DNA from: Panopea generosa
Lineage: Eukaryota > Mollusca > Bivalvia > Adapedonta > Hiatellidae
Direction: 5' to 3'
DNA length: 64,000 nt
NCBI GenBank assembly: GCA_029582155.1
Contig: CM055899.1
Span: 84,290,056-84,354,055 of the forward strand
Shown: one piece after another, positions 45,825 through 57,048 of the stretch
Position numbering within the stretch: the first letter of the stretch is position 1
Layout of the letters: each line of letters starts with the position of its first letter
The notes under the pieces: generated by a model
What the model was told of the DNA's origin: nothing
The model's database searches: none
What the model saw: only the letters and a program-made list of their open reading frames with translations
Position numbers and translations under genes: made by a program

Positions 45825-48620
45825 TGACGATGGTAGCGTTTACTCAGAAGTAGTAACAGATAACTGGCGATGGTAGCGTTTACTCAGAAGTAGTAACAGA
45901 TAACTGGTGATGGTAGCGTTTATTCAGAAGAAGTAACAGATAACTGGTGATAGTAGTTTGTACTCAGAAGTAGTAACAGATAACTGGTGATGGAAGCGTT
46001 TACTCAGAAGTAGTAACAGATAACTGGTGATGGTAGTTGGTACTCAGAAGTAGTGCCAGATAATTGGTGATGGTAGTTTGTACTCAAAAGTAGAAACAGA
46101 TAACTGGTGATGGTAGTTTGTACTCAGAAGTAGTTACATATATCTGATGATGGTAGTTTGTACTCAGAAGTAGTAACAGATAACTGATGATGGTAGTTTG
46201 TACTCAGAAGTAGTAACATATTACTCGTGATGGTAGTTTGGATTCAGTAAAAGTAACATATAACTGGTGATGGTAGTTTATACTCAGAAGTAGTAAGAGA
46301 TAACTGGTGATGGTAGATGGTACCTAGAAGTAGTAACAGATAATTGGTGATGGTAGTTTGTACTCAAAAGTAGAAACACATAACTGGTGATGGTAGTTTG
46401 TACTCTTAAGTAGTTACAGATAACTGGTGATTGTAGTTTGTACTCAGAAGTAGTAACAGATAACTGATGATGGTAGTTTACACTCAGAAGTAGTAACATA
46501 TAACTGGTGATGGCAGTCTGTACTCAGAAGAAGTAACAGATAACTGGTGATGATAGTTTGTACTCAGAATGGTAACATATAACTGGTGATGGTAGGTTTT
46601 ACTCAGAAGTAGTAACAAATAACTGGTGATGGTAGTTTTTACTCAGAAGTAGTAACATATAACTGGTGATGGTAGTTGGTACTCAGAAGTAATAACATAT
46701 AATTGGTGATGGTGGTTTGTACTCAGAAGTAGTAACAGATAACTGGTGATGGTTGTTTGTACTCAGAAGTAGTTACAGGTAACTTGTGATAGTAGTTTGT
46801 ACTCAGAAGAAGTAACATATAACTGGTGATGGTAGTTTTTACTCAGAAGTAGTAACATATAACTCGTGATGGTAGTTGATATTAAGAAGTAGTAACAGAT
46901 AACTGGTGATGGTAGTTTGTACTCAAAAGAAGTATCATATAACTCGTGATGGTAGATTTTACTCAGAAGCAGTAACAGATAACTGGTGATGGTAGTATGT
47001 ACTCAGAAGTAGTAACAGTTAACTGGTGATGGTAGTTTTTACTCAGAAGTAGTACCAGATAACTGGTGATGGTAGTTTGTGCTCAGACGTAGTTACATAT
47101 AACTCGTGATGGTTATTGATATTCAGAAGTAGTAACATATAACTGGTGATGATAGTTGGTACTCAGAAGTAGTAACTGATAATTGGTGATGGTAGTTTGT
47201 ACTCAGAAGTAGTAACAGATATCTGGTGATGGTAGTTTGTACTCAGAAGTAGTAACAGATAACTGGTGATAGTAGTTTGTACTCAGAAGAAGTAACAGAT
47301 AACTGGTGATGGTAGTTTGCACTCAGACGTAGTTACATATAAGTCGTGAATGTAGTTGATATTCAAAAGTAGTAACAGATAACAGGTGTTGGTAGATGGT
47401 ACTCAAAAGTAGTAACAAATAATTGGTGATTGTAGTTTGTATTTAAAAATAATCAGATAACTGATGGTGGTAGTTTGTTCTCAGAAGTAGTAACACATTA
47501 CTCGTGATGGTAGTTTGAACTCAGAAGTAGTAACACATAACTGATGATAGTAGTTTGTACTCAAATTAGAAAAAAATAATTGATGACGGTAGTTTGTACT
47601 CAGAAGTAGAAACATATAAAGGGTGATGGTAGTTTGTACTCAGAGTAGATACAGATAACGGGTGATGGTAGTTTGTACTCAGAAGTAGAAACAGATAAAG
47701 GGTGATGGTAGTTTGTACTCAGAACTAAAAAACAGATAAAGGGTGATGGTAGTTTGTACTCAGAAGTAGAAACAGATAAAGGGTGATGGTAGTTTGTACT
47801 CAGAAGTAGTAACAGATGACTGGTGATAGTAGTTTGTACTCAGAAGTAGTAACAGATAATTGGTGATGGTAGTTTGTACTCAGAAGTAGAAAGTGATAAT
47901 TGGTGATGGTAGTTTGTACCCAGAAGTTGAAACAGATAAAGGATGATGGTGGTTTGTACTCAGAAGTAGTAACAGATTATTAGTGATGTTAGTTTGTACT
48001 CAGAAGTAGAAATAGATAATGGGTGATTGTAGTGTGTACTCATAAGTAGAAACAGATAATTGGTGATGGTAGTTTGTACTCAAAAGAAGTAACAGATAAT
48101 TGGTGATAGTAGTTTGTACTCAGAAGTAGAAACAGATAATTGGTGTTGGTAATTTGTTCTCAGAAGTAGAAACAGATACCTGGTGATGATAGTTTGTACT
48201 CAGAAGTAGTAACAGATAATTGGTGTTGGTAGTTTGTTCTCAGAAGTAGAAACAGATAACTGGTGATGGTAGTTAGTACTCAGAAGTAGAAACACATAAC
48301 TGATGATGATAGTTTGTACTAAGAATTAGAAACAGATAATTGGTGATGATAATTTGTACTCAGAAGTAGAAACAGATAATTGGTGATGGTAGTTTGTACT
48401 CAGAAGTAGAAACAGATGACTGGAGATGGTAATTTGTACTCAGAAGTAGAAACATATGACTGATGATGGTAGTTTGTACTTAGAAGTAGTAACAGATAAC
48501 TCATGGTGGTAGTTTGTACTCAGAAGTAGTAACAGATGACTGGTGGTGGTAGTTTGTTCTCAGTAGTAGAAACAGATAACTGGTGATGATAGTTTGTACT
48601 CAGAAGCAGAAATAGATAAT
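45825..48620. repeat. 40-bp minisatellite, about 70 copies
   Basis: The unit is TAACTGGTGATGGTAGTTTG followed by TACTCAGAAGTAGTAACAGA, period 40 bp. Copies vary by point changes, more strongly in the middle (47.3-47.7 kb), and the later part switches from AGTAGTAAC to AGTAGAAAC. Duplicon A has one unit at about 30150-30185 between the same flanks. Confidence 0.95.
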
Positions 48621-49790
48621 ATGAGTGTAATCCGAACGGAAATTTATAATCTTGTGAGGAAAAGTAGTGTCTATAATTAATGTGGGTTTTTTGTCTTTCC
48701 AAAGCCGGGAGGAACACTTATCACTCTGAACGTAAAACGAAAAGAAAAATCATTTTAACAAAACGTCTATAATTTTAGCAGTATGGACTTTCAGCTTTTA
48801 ATATTCTTCTTAAATGGTTAAGAACCAACCACACTCCTCAGTTTCTTATTGTTTGAAACAGGAGAACACATAATTTTAAATCTTTATTTATTTATCACAA
48901 ATATCCCCTTCTACCCGAACAACGAATGATTGTGACACCTTTTAATCAGAATTGACGAATGTCTGAATATAACAGGGGGAAGTACATCAGCTATTTATGA
49001 TTTAATGTTGCGCATTAATTATGGATTTTTATGTTCTGGAAAGTTCTTTAATGGTTATTTTATTACAATCTTTAATTGTTGAAGGTGATATCTGAGTTTT
49101 AATATTATTACAAGTGTTTCATGGTGGGGTGATCATTTTGCAGATTCATTGAAATAGTCGCGGAACAATTTAAAAAAAAATATAACATGAATATCCCTTG
49201 ATTAACGGAGATTTTAAAATCCGCACATGTATATTATACTATTATATTGAATAACAACAATACATACAATCAATAATTAAGTAAGTGGGGCCTTTTTATA
49301 TATTACGATAAAGGAGCAATACCAATCTGCAATTCTCCAACTTCACCAAAGCCAGTAAAGATATCTTAACCAGAGGACGGACAAAGCTGGGAACTGCCAC
49401 TTCCGTGTCATAGGGAATATACGCGTCGATTTATCACTTATGTTACATATAAAAAGATGATAATAAAAAGCTCACTAAACCTCCTCAATACAGTGTTATA
49501 GCAGTGACCTATATTGTAATTAGGTCACTGATAATATTGACAAATCAATACACTTGGTGTGGTTTAACCTCATTTGTAATGACAACCAAATATAAAACAA
49601 TACAAATGTTTTTGTAAACACCATGTGCCCGGAGTTTTGCTCTGTATTAATATGAATCGTTTGAGACGGGATGATCTTGGTTGAATGCATCTGTAAACCG
49701 ATGGGTGGTTTTTGCCCCTGACCGTTGCCAGGTGATAACCTGCTGTCATTTCACATCTATTTTAAATATAAAAATGCCTAAAAGTTTTAT
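48621..49790. other. End of duplicon C, no gene
   Basis: Homologous to 30.2-30.8 kb and parts of 31.7-32.0 kb. It holds the palindrome CAGTGACCTA...TAGGTCACTG at 49502-49530. No coding frame. Confidence 0.6.
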
Positions 49791-50931
49791 CTTGACATAC
49801 ATTGTTACAGAAAATTTGTATGAAGCTTTATCAGCATAACAGGTTTGGTGGACACCATTAAAAAGATATGAACCGATCAGTTGCCACAGACATCCGCACG
49901 TCAAAAGTGTTCACTAGTTGTACAAAGCCAACGTTATACTTTAATGCAGGCTGGGCAGCGACATTAATAGTATTTTAAGAAAATTAGGTTACCAGGATTA
50001 GTAATTTCTTTTTTTCATCATGTTATATACATTAATGCATGTTATATGTATATATGTGTGCATATGAGTACATGATCCAACGAGTTGCTACGTCTGTCCT
50101 TTATATAGATTATGAGAAGTTAAGAATCATTAACTGGAGTCTATTCATATAAAGCTATCAGTTCATGTATGTAAAGTGTCCGTCCAGTCCAGATGTTTTG
50201 CATGCAAATCCATAGTTTATAAGTCAGGCCCGTAGCTACACTGACGCCTCCTGTATAACTTGTGGAGTTTTGAATTATTTTAATAAGTATATTTATTGTT
50301 AAACAATTAAAGTTATCCCAAAATTATGAATTACTCTTTCAACAATATATCTATGTCATTACCTGTACTTATCATATTTTTCAGAATCAATATATCATAC
50401 ATATATATTACACAGGCAGGAGTAACTGACCTCCAAAACTTATTTTTTCAAATCGATGTTCAATTCACCATATATCTATAAGTGACAAACATAAAGTTGA
50501 ATAACGCCTTTAGGTTATTGGTCTGATGAGCTGTTTTAGATGACATTTAAATAAATAAGTTGGCTTTCTCATACCATACTACAGTTTTGTCTAGCCGGTT
50601 TATTCGTGTAATAATCCGTTAAAATGTGTGCCACTTTATTTATGACTTAATTCTTTAGCCCATAAATAGGCGATATCCCGGAACGGCTGGCTCAATATTT
50701 CTGTTGTTGGGCTTATTTTGTCGCGTAATACCTCCCCCAGCTGGCTATGTATACCATACAAGAATATTCGTTATAGCTTTTGCCTTGAAGTAAAAGGCCT
50801 TTATTTAACTTTATATTTGTCACTTTTTTCAACTTTTTTTTCATTTTTTGGGGTATATATGATGGGTTAAACATAGATTTGAAAAAAAAAATTAACCAAG
50901 GTCCGTTACTCCTGCCTGTGATATATTATAG
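49791..50931. other. Intergenic, no gene seen
   Basis: AT-rich unique-looking sequence between the duplicons and the exon at 51081. Nothing supported. Confidence 0.4.
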
Positions 50932-51055
50932 CAGTCTTCAATAACTGGGACGTCTTGGGTACTCCAATATCATAGCCGACTTCAATAACCTGGACGTCTT
51001 GGATACTCCAATATTATAGCCGACTTCAATAACCTGGACGTCTTGGGTATACCAA
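50932..51055. repeat. 44-bp tandem repeat, nearly three copies
   Basis: CTTCAATAACCTGGACGTCT starts recurring every 44 bp (ATAAC at 50941, 50985, 51029). It ends 26 bp before the candidate start codon at 51081, so it may lie in a 5' untranslated region. Confidence 0.9.
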
Positions 51056-51080
51056 CATTGATAAACGACGCCGTGTAATA

Positions 51081-51364
51081 ATGCTTCTATACAAACATCG
51101 GCAGTTTGTCACCGAAGTTTCAATGGCTATATTTTTAGTGCTATGGCAGATGAAACAACTGACGCGGGAATTGTTGAGCAAATGGGTTCGTGAGTATGGT
51201 ATGTCTAAGAAACTGCCGAAATTAGAGGATTTAGATTTTGGTTTCACTGATTTGCTTTATACTAGTATGATAACAATCACTGATGCTATGATTTCAACTT
51301 TAACAGAATATGATTTAGACTTTAGTCAAAATGGTGCGGTAACAGATTTGACGGTACTTCAACG
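51081..51364 (+). CDS. Coding exon of an unrecognised gene (first exon candidate)
   Basis: The frame from ATG 51081 is open for 94 full codons plus two bases up to CAACG|GTGAGT, a strong splice donor at 51364/51365. The frame meets a stop (TGA) inside the donor, as expected for an exon end. The encoded stretch begins with an aromatic/basic start, then a hydrophobic helix (SMAIFLVLWQM), an amphipathic basic helix (KQLTRELLSKWVREYGM), and an acidic C-terminal part (LEDLDFGF...EYDLDFSQNG). Balanced amino-acid use and the donor make it credible. The frame is closed by a TAA 48 nt upstream of the ATG. I do not recognise a family and could not identify the next exon. Confidence 0.45.
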
Positions 51365-52289
51365 GTGAGTGGCGAAATCATTGGCGCACAGGGAAGAATA
51401 ACAAAGCTTTATCTAAATGCAAAATATGTTCATCATTGCAAGAGTCATTGCATTAGCCTTTCTGTCGCGGTATCTTGAAAATTTGACACAAATCAATAGC
51501 TAAGTCTTAATGTCTATCTTTAAGAAAAACAATTCCAGAACTCTGCCAAACGCATAACTATTTTGAAAAAACAACAACAACAAATGTCAGATGTATCACA
51601 ATTGCTTGCCAATATAATGAATACATAAGCGACGTATCATATTCCGAGGTGCGATAAGTATCGATCCATACCAAAGCTATCTGACACAAGATAAGATTGA
51701 TTCAATCAGCACACTATTGGTTTATTACGACAGATGCTTTAAATAATATTAAGGACGATTCAACTGGACATTCCACTGCTGATGCAAGCGCTTTTTATCT
51801 TTATAAAAGTCCTTGGCTGCTGCCATCAGTTATTTACAAGTCACGGAGCATTTTTTAATCTATATTTGTAGCGAAATGTCCAAGCTACCGACCATGATCT
51901 TTATGTTCACAAAGAAGCGGCACATTTATTTGTTTTATTGAAATAAGATAAAAAAAAAAGTGACACGTTTAGTGTAGTATATAGCAGAGCCGAACGCGTG
52001 TCATCTAGAACTTCTAGACACAAACAACACAAGACGAACGCTGGACAGAATCTGTCACTTGCTGAACGTTAAAAAACAAACAATTTTATCCGCTCGTCGA
52101 TATCCTTAGTTCACATATGATCAGTCGGTTTCCTACAGAGTTGGGCGGTGTGTCAATCGGGAGTATTTTGGTGCCAGAATTAACTGCAGAATTGGAGAAT
52201 AAGATTTCGCATCTGACATTCCATTTTCTACTCAGTTTTGAGTCTGAATTTGGCCGATGGAAACGCGCTGCGGATTCATTACAGAGCGG
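51365..52289. other. Probable intron or intergenic with a weak ORF
   Basis: It follows the donor of the exon above. A 61-codon frame from 52117 on the plus strand and a 92-codon minus-strand frame overlap each other and lead into the hairpin at 52290, so they look like parts of a repeat and I do not call them. Confidence 0.25.
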
Positions 52290-52373
52290 GGCCGAGAGGT
52301 GATGATCGGGCCGGAAAATGAATGATAGCCCTCTGGCCATTATGAATTCCGGGCCGATTATCACCTCCCGGCC
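52290..52373. repeat. 84-bp imperfect hairpin, GC-rich 27-bp arms
   Basis: The left arm 52290-52316 (GGCCGAGAGGTGATGATCGG and on) and right arm 52347-52373 pair with about four mismatches around a 30-nt loop that is itself partly self-complementary. The GC-rich arms contrast with the AT-rich surroundings. It could be a MITE terminus, a foldback element or a structured RNA. The sequence alone does not decide. Confidence 0.75.
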
Positions 52374-53655
52374 AGGCTTTGTCGTGTATTAATGTCTTTA
52401 ATACACATGTTCGGTTGCGCCACTCAAAGGGAGTAACCTAATTACGTTTTCGCTCACCGAGACTGTTATCACTACAAGGCACTGCTCCTCCATTTATCAA
52501 CTTCTTTATTACACGCACTCCTAAATTATGTGTTCACGTATGTTCTTTCTATTTTAACCTATTCTAAAATGAGAGAATAATAACAATGATAGACGAATTA
52601 AAATAAACACGTCATTAACGCGTCTTGAATATTATAAAATGTGACATGACGTGCATGTAAACCAATCTAGCTGTGATCCATTCTGACGTTGACGTCGTAT
52701 TTTAAGATATTTATTTGCTTTTCAGTCTTAATATGTGGGTCGCTATGCAATTACTTTCCTTGGTTTGTTTACATTAGAAACAGAAGGGAAATACTAAACT
52801 AAAATAATGTACGCAAACACTTAACATATGAGCGATTTTTAAACGAAGACCACGTATTTGTTATCCTTGAAAGAATGTACCGACTTGCTGAAATCGCACT
52901 GACAATGGTGACGTTTTACGTGGCCATTATTAGCACGCGCACGTCTTCACTGGGTCAGCGCGCAAAGGCGATAACCTGCTCAAACATGCTCATTTTTGTT
53001 ATTATTATATATAGTAACATGTGTATTAATAGGCGTTATAACCCCGAATTTCTATCCCCGTTTACATAGTTTCTAAACTAAATACAAGTTCCTTATGTTT
53101 GTACATGTCAATATTAGCAGATGTCCACCCATCTATCTGAAAGCGTTCGCCTCCACACTACAATAATAGCACTGCAGTACCATCTTTCTTGAAATACGTT
53201 TTAAAACAATATAGATCTATAGATAAGGATAAGGAATCATACACGCCAACGATATGTTCGTTAAAGTCCGATAAAATATGCTATTGTACATGCAATACGC
53301 CATACACTAAATTCTGTATCAGTCGCAATACGCCGTAAACCAGTCAGTTCATATTGTCGGTAATTGTGCCACTTTCAAACAATGACTTTTTAAAAATAAA
53401 TCGTTTATCATGAATAGTTGACCATGTATTTTTTACTGATATGAAAAATGTACGTAGATTGTCTCAAATCAATGAAAGAAGAAATAGAGAGCTTCACAAC
53501 AAAAAAATGGCACGAACAAATCACTGTTTTTTACTTTATATTTACATCTACGAATCAAATATCAACCAAAATATATGGCAAATAGAAAGCTGATCTACTT
53601 GAAATAATATTTACAGTACCTACATGTCTGTGAAGTTTGCAGATGACATACTTAC
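52374..53655. other. Intergenic, weak 64-codon ORF at 52875
   Basis: An open frame 52875-53069 would encode 64 residues with two hydrophobic stretches (ALTMVTFYVAII and NMLIFVIIIY). There are no homologues I recognise and no splice or polyadenylation context. Not called as a gene. Confidence 0.25.
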
Positions 53656-53902
53656 AATGAAAAGAACAGGGCAGTTGCTTGAATGTAAAGTTTCGTCCTC
53701 GCTTCGGGAGTCGCAATATCCGGTGTACGATGGTACATGGTGACGTCATCTGGAGAAACATATTGGCGGAGATGCTGCTTTTATATTTATTAATCATTTT
53801 GTCAGCCTCTTCTAAAGAAAGCTTAACAGCCGGGCCGTAGACACGAATATAATATTGCTGCGGCCACATCACGCCGCACCCGACTTCCTGAACATTAGGC
53901 AT
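53656..53902 (-). CDS. Coding exon of an unrecognised gene (minus strand)
   Basis: From ATG at 53902 the minus-strand frame is open for 82 codons plus one base to CATT|GTAAGT, a perfect-core donor. Beyond the donor the frame continues only into AT-rich low-quality sequence. The encoded part is compositionally normal, with an aromatic segment (WPQQYYIRVYGPAV), an acidic/basic helix (LSLEEADKMINKYKSS) and a basic stretch (HRILRLPKRGRNFTF). Codons are more GC-rich than the surroundings. It could be the first exon of a gene running leftwards, facing the exon at 51081. Family not recognised. Confidence 0.4.
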
Positions 53903-54040
53903 TTGTTCCAGATTAAAATTGTTTAAACACGTCTAAAAGTCCCTGCAGCGGTTCGAATGCATTTCCCTTAATTTATTAAGATGTCTATGTTAATACATAT
54001 ATGAGCTCCTTGTTTCTTTATTAAACACGCAGCTTTGTTG

Positions 54041-54117
54041 TTGATGATGATGGTGTTGTTGTTGTTGTTGGTGGTAGTGGTGGTGGTGGTGGTGGTGGTA
54101 TTGCTGTTGCTGTGCTC
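54041..54117. repeat. GTT/GGT triplet microsatellite
   Basis: GTTGTTGTT followed by GGTGGTGGT and TTGCTGTTGCTG. Simple triplet repeat. Confidence 0.9.
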
Positions 54118-54357
54118 ATAGTGTAAAATATTGTTTCATTTAAGTTACTCGAGTCACTCAGCGCTATGAAATGGAGAATATATTGAATATAACAGTGTTT
54201 TGTTTTTTAAATAAAAAGTTATTAAAACGCTGAGACCATCAAATGTATTATGTGTAATGATCCAGAAACTGTTGGAACTGGAGTCTCCAATTTGGTTTTG
54301 AAAATCTTAGAGGGGTTCCCAGATTCACGTATTTGCTATCCATAGTTTTCAGTATAC

Positions 54358-54605
54358 ATGAAATCTCTGGTGTGGAGGGAATGGGTTCTGAACCACTGTA
54401 TTACCTCGTTATCTCTGGTGTGGAGGGAGTTGGTTCTGAACCACTGTCTTACCTCGTTATCTCTGGTGTGGAGGGAGTTGGTTCTGAACCACTGTCTTAC
54501 CTCGTTATCTCTGGTGTGGAGGGAATTGGTTCTGAACCACTGTCTTACCTCGTTATCTCTGGTGTGGAGGGAATTGGTTGTGAACCACTGTCTTACCTCT
54601 TTATC
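54358..54605. repeat. 48-bp minisatellite, five copies, open in several frames
   Basis: The unit contains TCTCTGGTGTGGAGGGAATT and GGTTCTGAACCACTGTCTTA, and starts at 54364, 54412, 54460, 54508 and 54556. Because 48 is 16 codons and the unit lacks stops in three frames, 16-residue repeat frames are open on both strands (plus: ISGVEGVGSEPLSYLV; minus: NEVRQWFRTNSLHTRD). Sequence identity between units is nearly complete, so there is no sign of codon-level selection. Confidence 0.93.
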
Positions 54606-54689
54606 CGCCAGTGTTGTTGTCATGTGTTTTTTTTCTGTCTACTCAACTCACGAATAGCTATGTTGAGTGGCACTCGCGTGGTTCCAGTA

Positions 54690-56660
54690 AGAATAGGACC
54701 ACTCAGTACCTGCAGAGGGGAAGGTATAGGACCACTTAAACTCTACTGAGGGGATACCTCAGTCTCTACAGAGAGGACCACTCAGTCCCTGCAGAGGGGA
54801 AGGTATAGGACCACTTAGTCTCTACAGAGGGGAAGGTATAGGACCACTCAGTCTCCACAGAGGGGACCACTCAGTCTCTACAGAGGGGAAGGTATAGGAC
54901 CACTCAGTCTCTACAGAGGGGACCACTCAGTCCCTGCAGAGGGGAATGTATAGGACCACTTAGTCTCTACAGAGGGGACCATTCAGTCCCTGCAGAGGGG
55001 ACCATTCAGTCCCTGCAGAGGGGATAACTCAGTCTCTACAGAGGGGACCACTCAGTCCCTGGAGAGGGGAAGGTATAGGACCACTTAGTCTCTACAGAGG
55101 GGACCACTCAGTCTCTACAGAGGGGAAGGTAAAGGACCTCTCAGTCTCTACAGAGAGGACCACTCAGTCCCTGCAGAGGGGAATGTATAGGACTACTTAG
55201 TCTCTACAGAGGGGACCACTCAGTCCCTGCAGAGGGGACCACTCAGTCTCTACAGAGGGGAACACTCAGTCTCTACAGAGTGGGAACTATAGGACCACTT
55301 AGTCTCTACAGAGAGGACCACTCAGTCCCTGCAGAGGGGAAGTATAGGACCACTAAGTCTCTACAGAGAGGACCACTCAGTCCCTGCAGAGGGGAAGGTA
55401 TAGAACCACTTAGTCTCTGCAGAGGGGACCACTCAGTCCCTGCAGTGGGGAAGGTATAGGACCACTAAGTCTCTACAGAGAGGACCACTCAGTCACTGCA
55501 GAGGGGAAGGTATAGGACCAATTAGTCTTTACAGAGAGGACCACTCAGTCTCTACAGAGGGGACCACTCAGTTCCTGGAGAGGGGAAGGTTTAGGACCAC
55601 TTAGTCTCTACAGAGAGGACCACTCAGTCTCTACAGAGGGGAAGGTATAGGAACACTTAGTCTCTACAGAGGGGACCACTCAGTCCCTGCAGAGGGGAAG
55701 GTATATGACCACTAAGTCTCTACAGAGAGGACCACTCAGTCCCTGCAGAGGGGAAGGTATAGGACCAATTAGTCTTTACAGAGAGGACCACTCAGTCTCT
55801 ACAGAGGGGACCACTCAGTTCCTGGAGAGGGGAAGGTTTAGGACCACTTAGTCTCTACAGAGAGGACCACTCAGTCTCTACAGAGGGGAAGGTATAGGAC
55901 CAGGTATAGGACCACTTAGTCTCTACAGAGGGGACCACTCAGTCTCTACAGAAGGGATAACTTAGTATCTACAGAGTGGATCACTAAGTCTCTACAGAGG
56001 GGATCGCTCAGTCTCTACAGAAGGGATAACTCAGTCCCTGCAGAGTGGACCATTTAGTCTCTACAGAGGGGAAGGTAAAGGACCACTTAGTCTCTACAGA
56101 GGGGACCACTCAGTTTCTACAGAGGAGATCACTCAGTCTCTACAGATGGGATAACTCAGTCTCTACAGAGGGGATAACTCAGTCCCTGCAGAGGGGATAA
56201 CTCAGTCCCTGCAGAGTGGACCACTCAGTCTCTACAGAGGGGACCACTCAGTCTCTACAGAGAGGACCATTCAGTATCTACAGAGGGGATCACTCAGTCT
56301 TTACAGAGGGGATAACTCAGTCCCTACAGAGGGGATAACTCAGTCCCTGCAGAGTGGACCACTCAGTCTCTACAGAGGGGACCACTCAGTCTCTACAGAG
56401 GGGACCACTCAGTATCTACAGAGAGAACCACTCAGTCTCTACAGAGAGGACCACTCAGTCTCTACAGAGGGGACCACTCAGTCTCTACAGAGTGGACCAC
56501 TCTGTCTCTACAGAGGGGATAACTCAGTCCCTGCAGAGTGGACCACTTAGTCTCTACAGAAGGGAAGGTATAGGACCACTTAGTCTCTACAGAGGGGATC
56601 ACTCAGTCTCTACAGAGGAGATCACTCATTCTCTACAGAGGGGACCACTCAGTCTCTACA
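54690..56660. repeat. 23/33-bp minisatellite, about 75-85 units
   Basis: The core GGACCACTCAGTCTCTACAG plus AGG (23 bp) alternates irregularly with a 33-bp form carrying GGAAGGTATA. Sub-blocks are duplicated (for example 55460-55620 resembles 55700-55870). The frame at 56354-56674 is a repeat product. Confidence 0.95.
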
Positions 56661-56977
56661 TGTCATGTTCATAGTTGTGGTTCATTTAAATGATCAACCT
56701 CTGTGTGGTTCCAGATTGCTTAATGAGTGATGACAAGAATAGGAACACTGTAGTTAACGAATGGGTGTGGTAAGAGGCGACACATTATTTAAGATATCCA
56801 TCTGCAGCTCTGCGGGGGTCAATTTAGGCTCATTCTATATACATAATAATCATCTTTAATCTGTTGATGGGTCTTATTTAAACCTGGATGCTATGTCTTA
56901 CAGGGCAAGGTAGCCTATATTTATTCCTGTTAACGTCATATGATAATCTTCATACAATGGAAAAATGTTAACTCCAA

Positions 56978-57048
56978 TTCATTCATTCGTCTGTTCGTTC
57001 GTTCGTTCGTTCGTTCGTTCGTTCGTTCGTTCATTCATTCATTCATTT
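56978..57048. repeat. (TTCG)n/(TTCA)n microsatellite
   Basis: About 10 TTCG units flanked by TTCA units. Confidence 0.95.

Larger units (their letters stand above)
36700..49790. repeat. Segmental duplicon C (expanded)
   Basis: About 13 kb, with the same ordered blocks as A. Its larger size is explained by an inverted insertion (37.84-38.79 kb), a 63-bp repeat (38.9), a roughly 330-bp insertion (39.53-39.86), a SINE (43.3), a 45-bp array (44.45) and the 40-bp array (45.83-48.62). Confidence 0.8.

Noticed and set aside
52117..52302. 61-codon plus-strand frame with overlapping 92-codon minus frame
   Set aside because: Both run into the hairpin at 52290 and neither has a start or splice context that favours one strand; more likely repeat sequence.
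54336..54749. Frames with 16-residue repeats on both strands
   Set aside because: 48-bp minisatellite; open in several frames because the period is a multiple of three.
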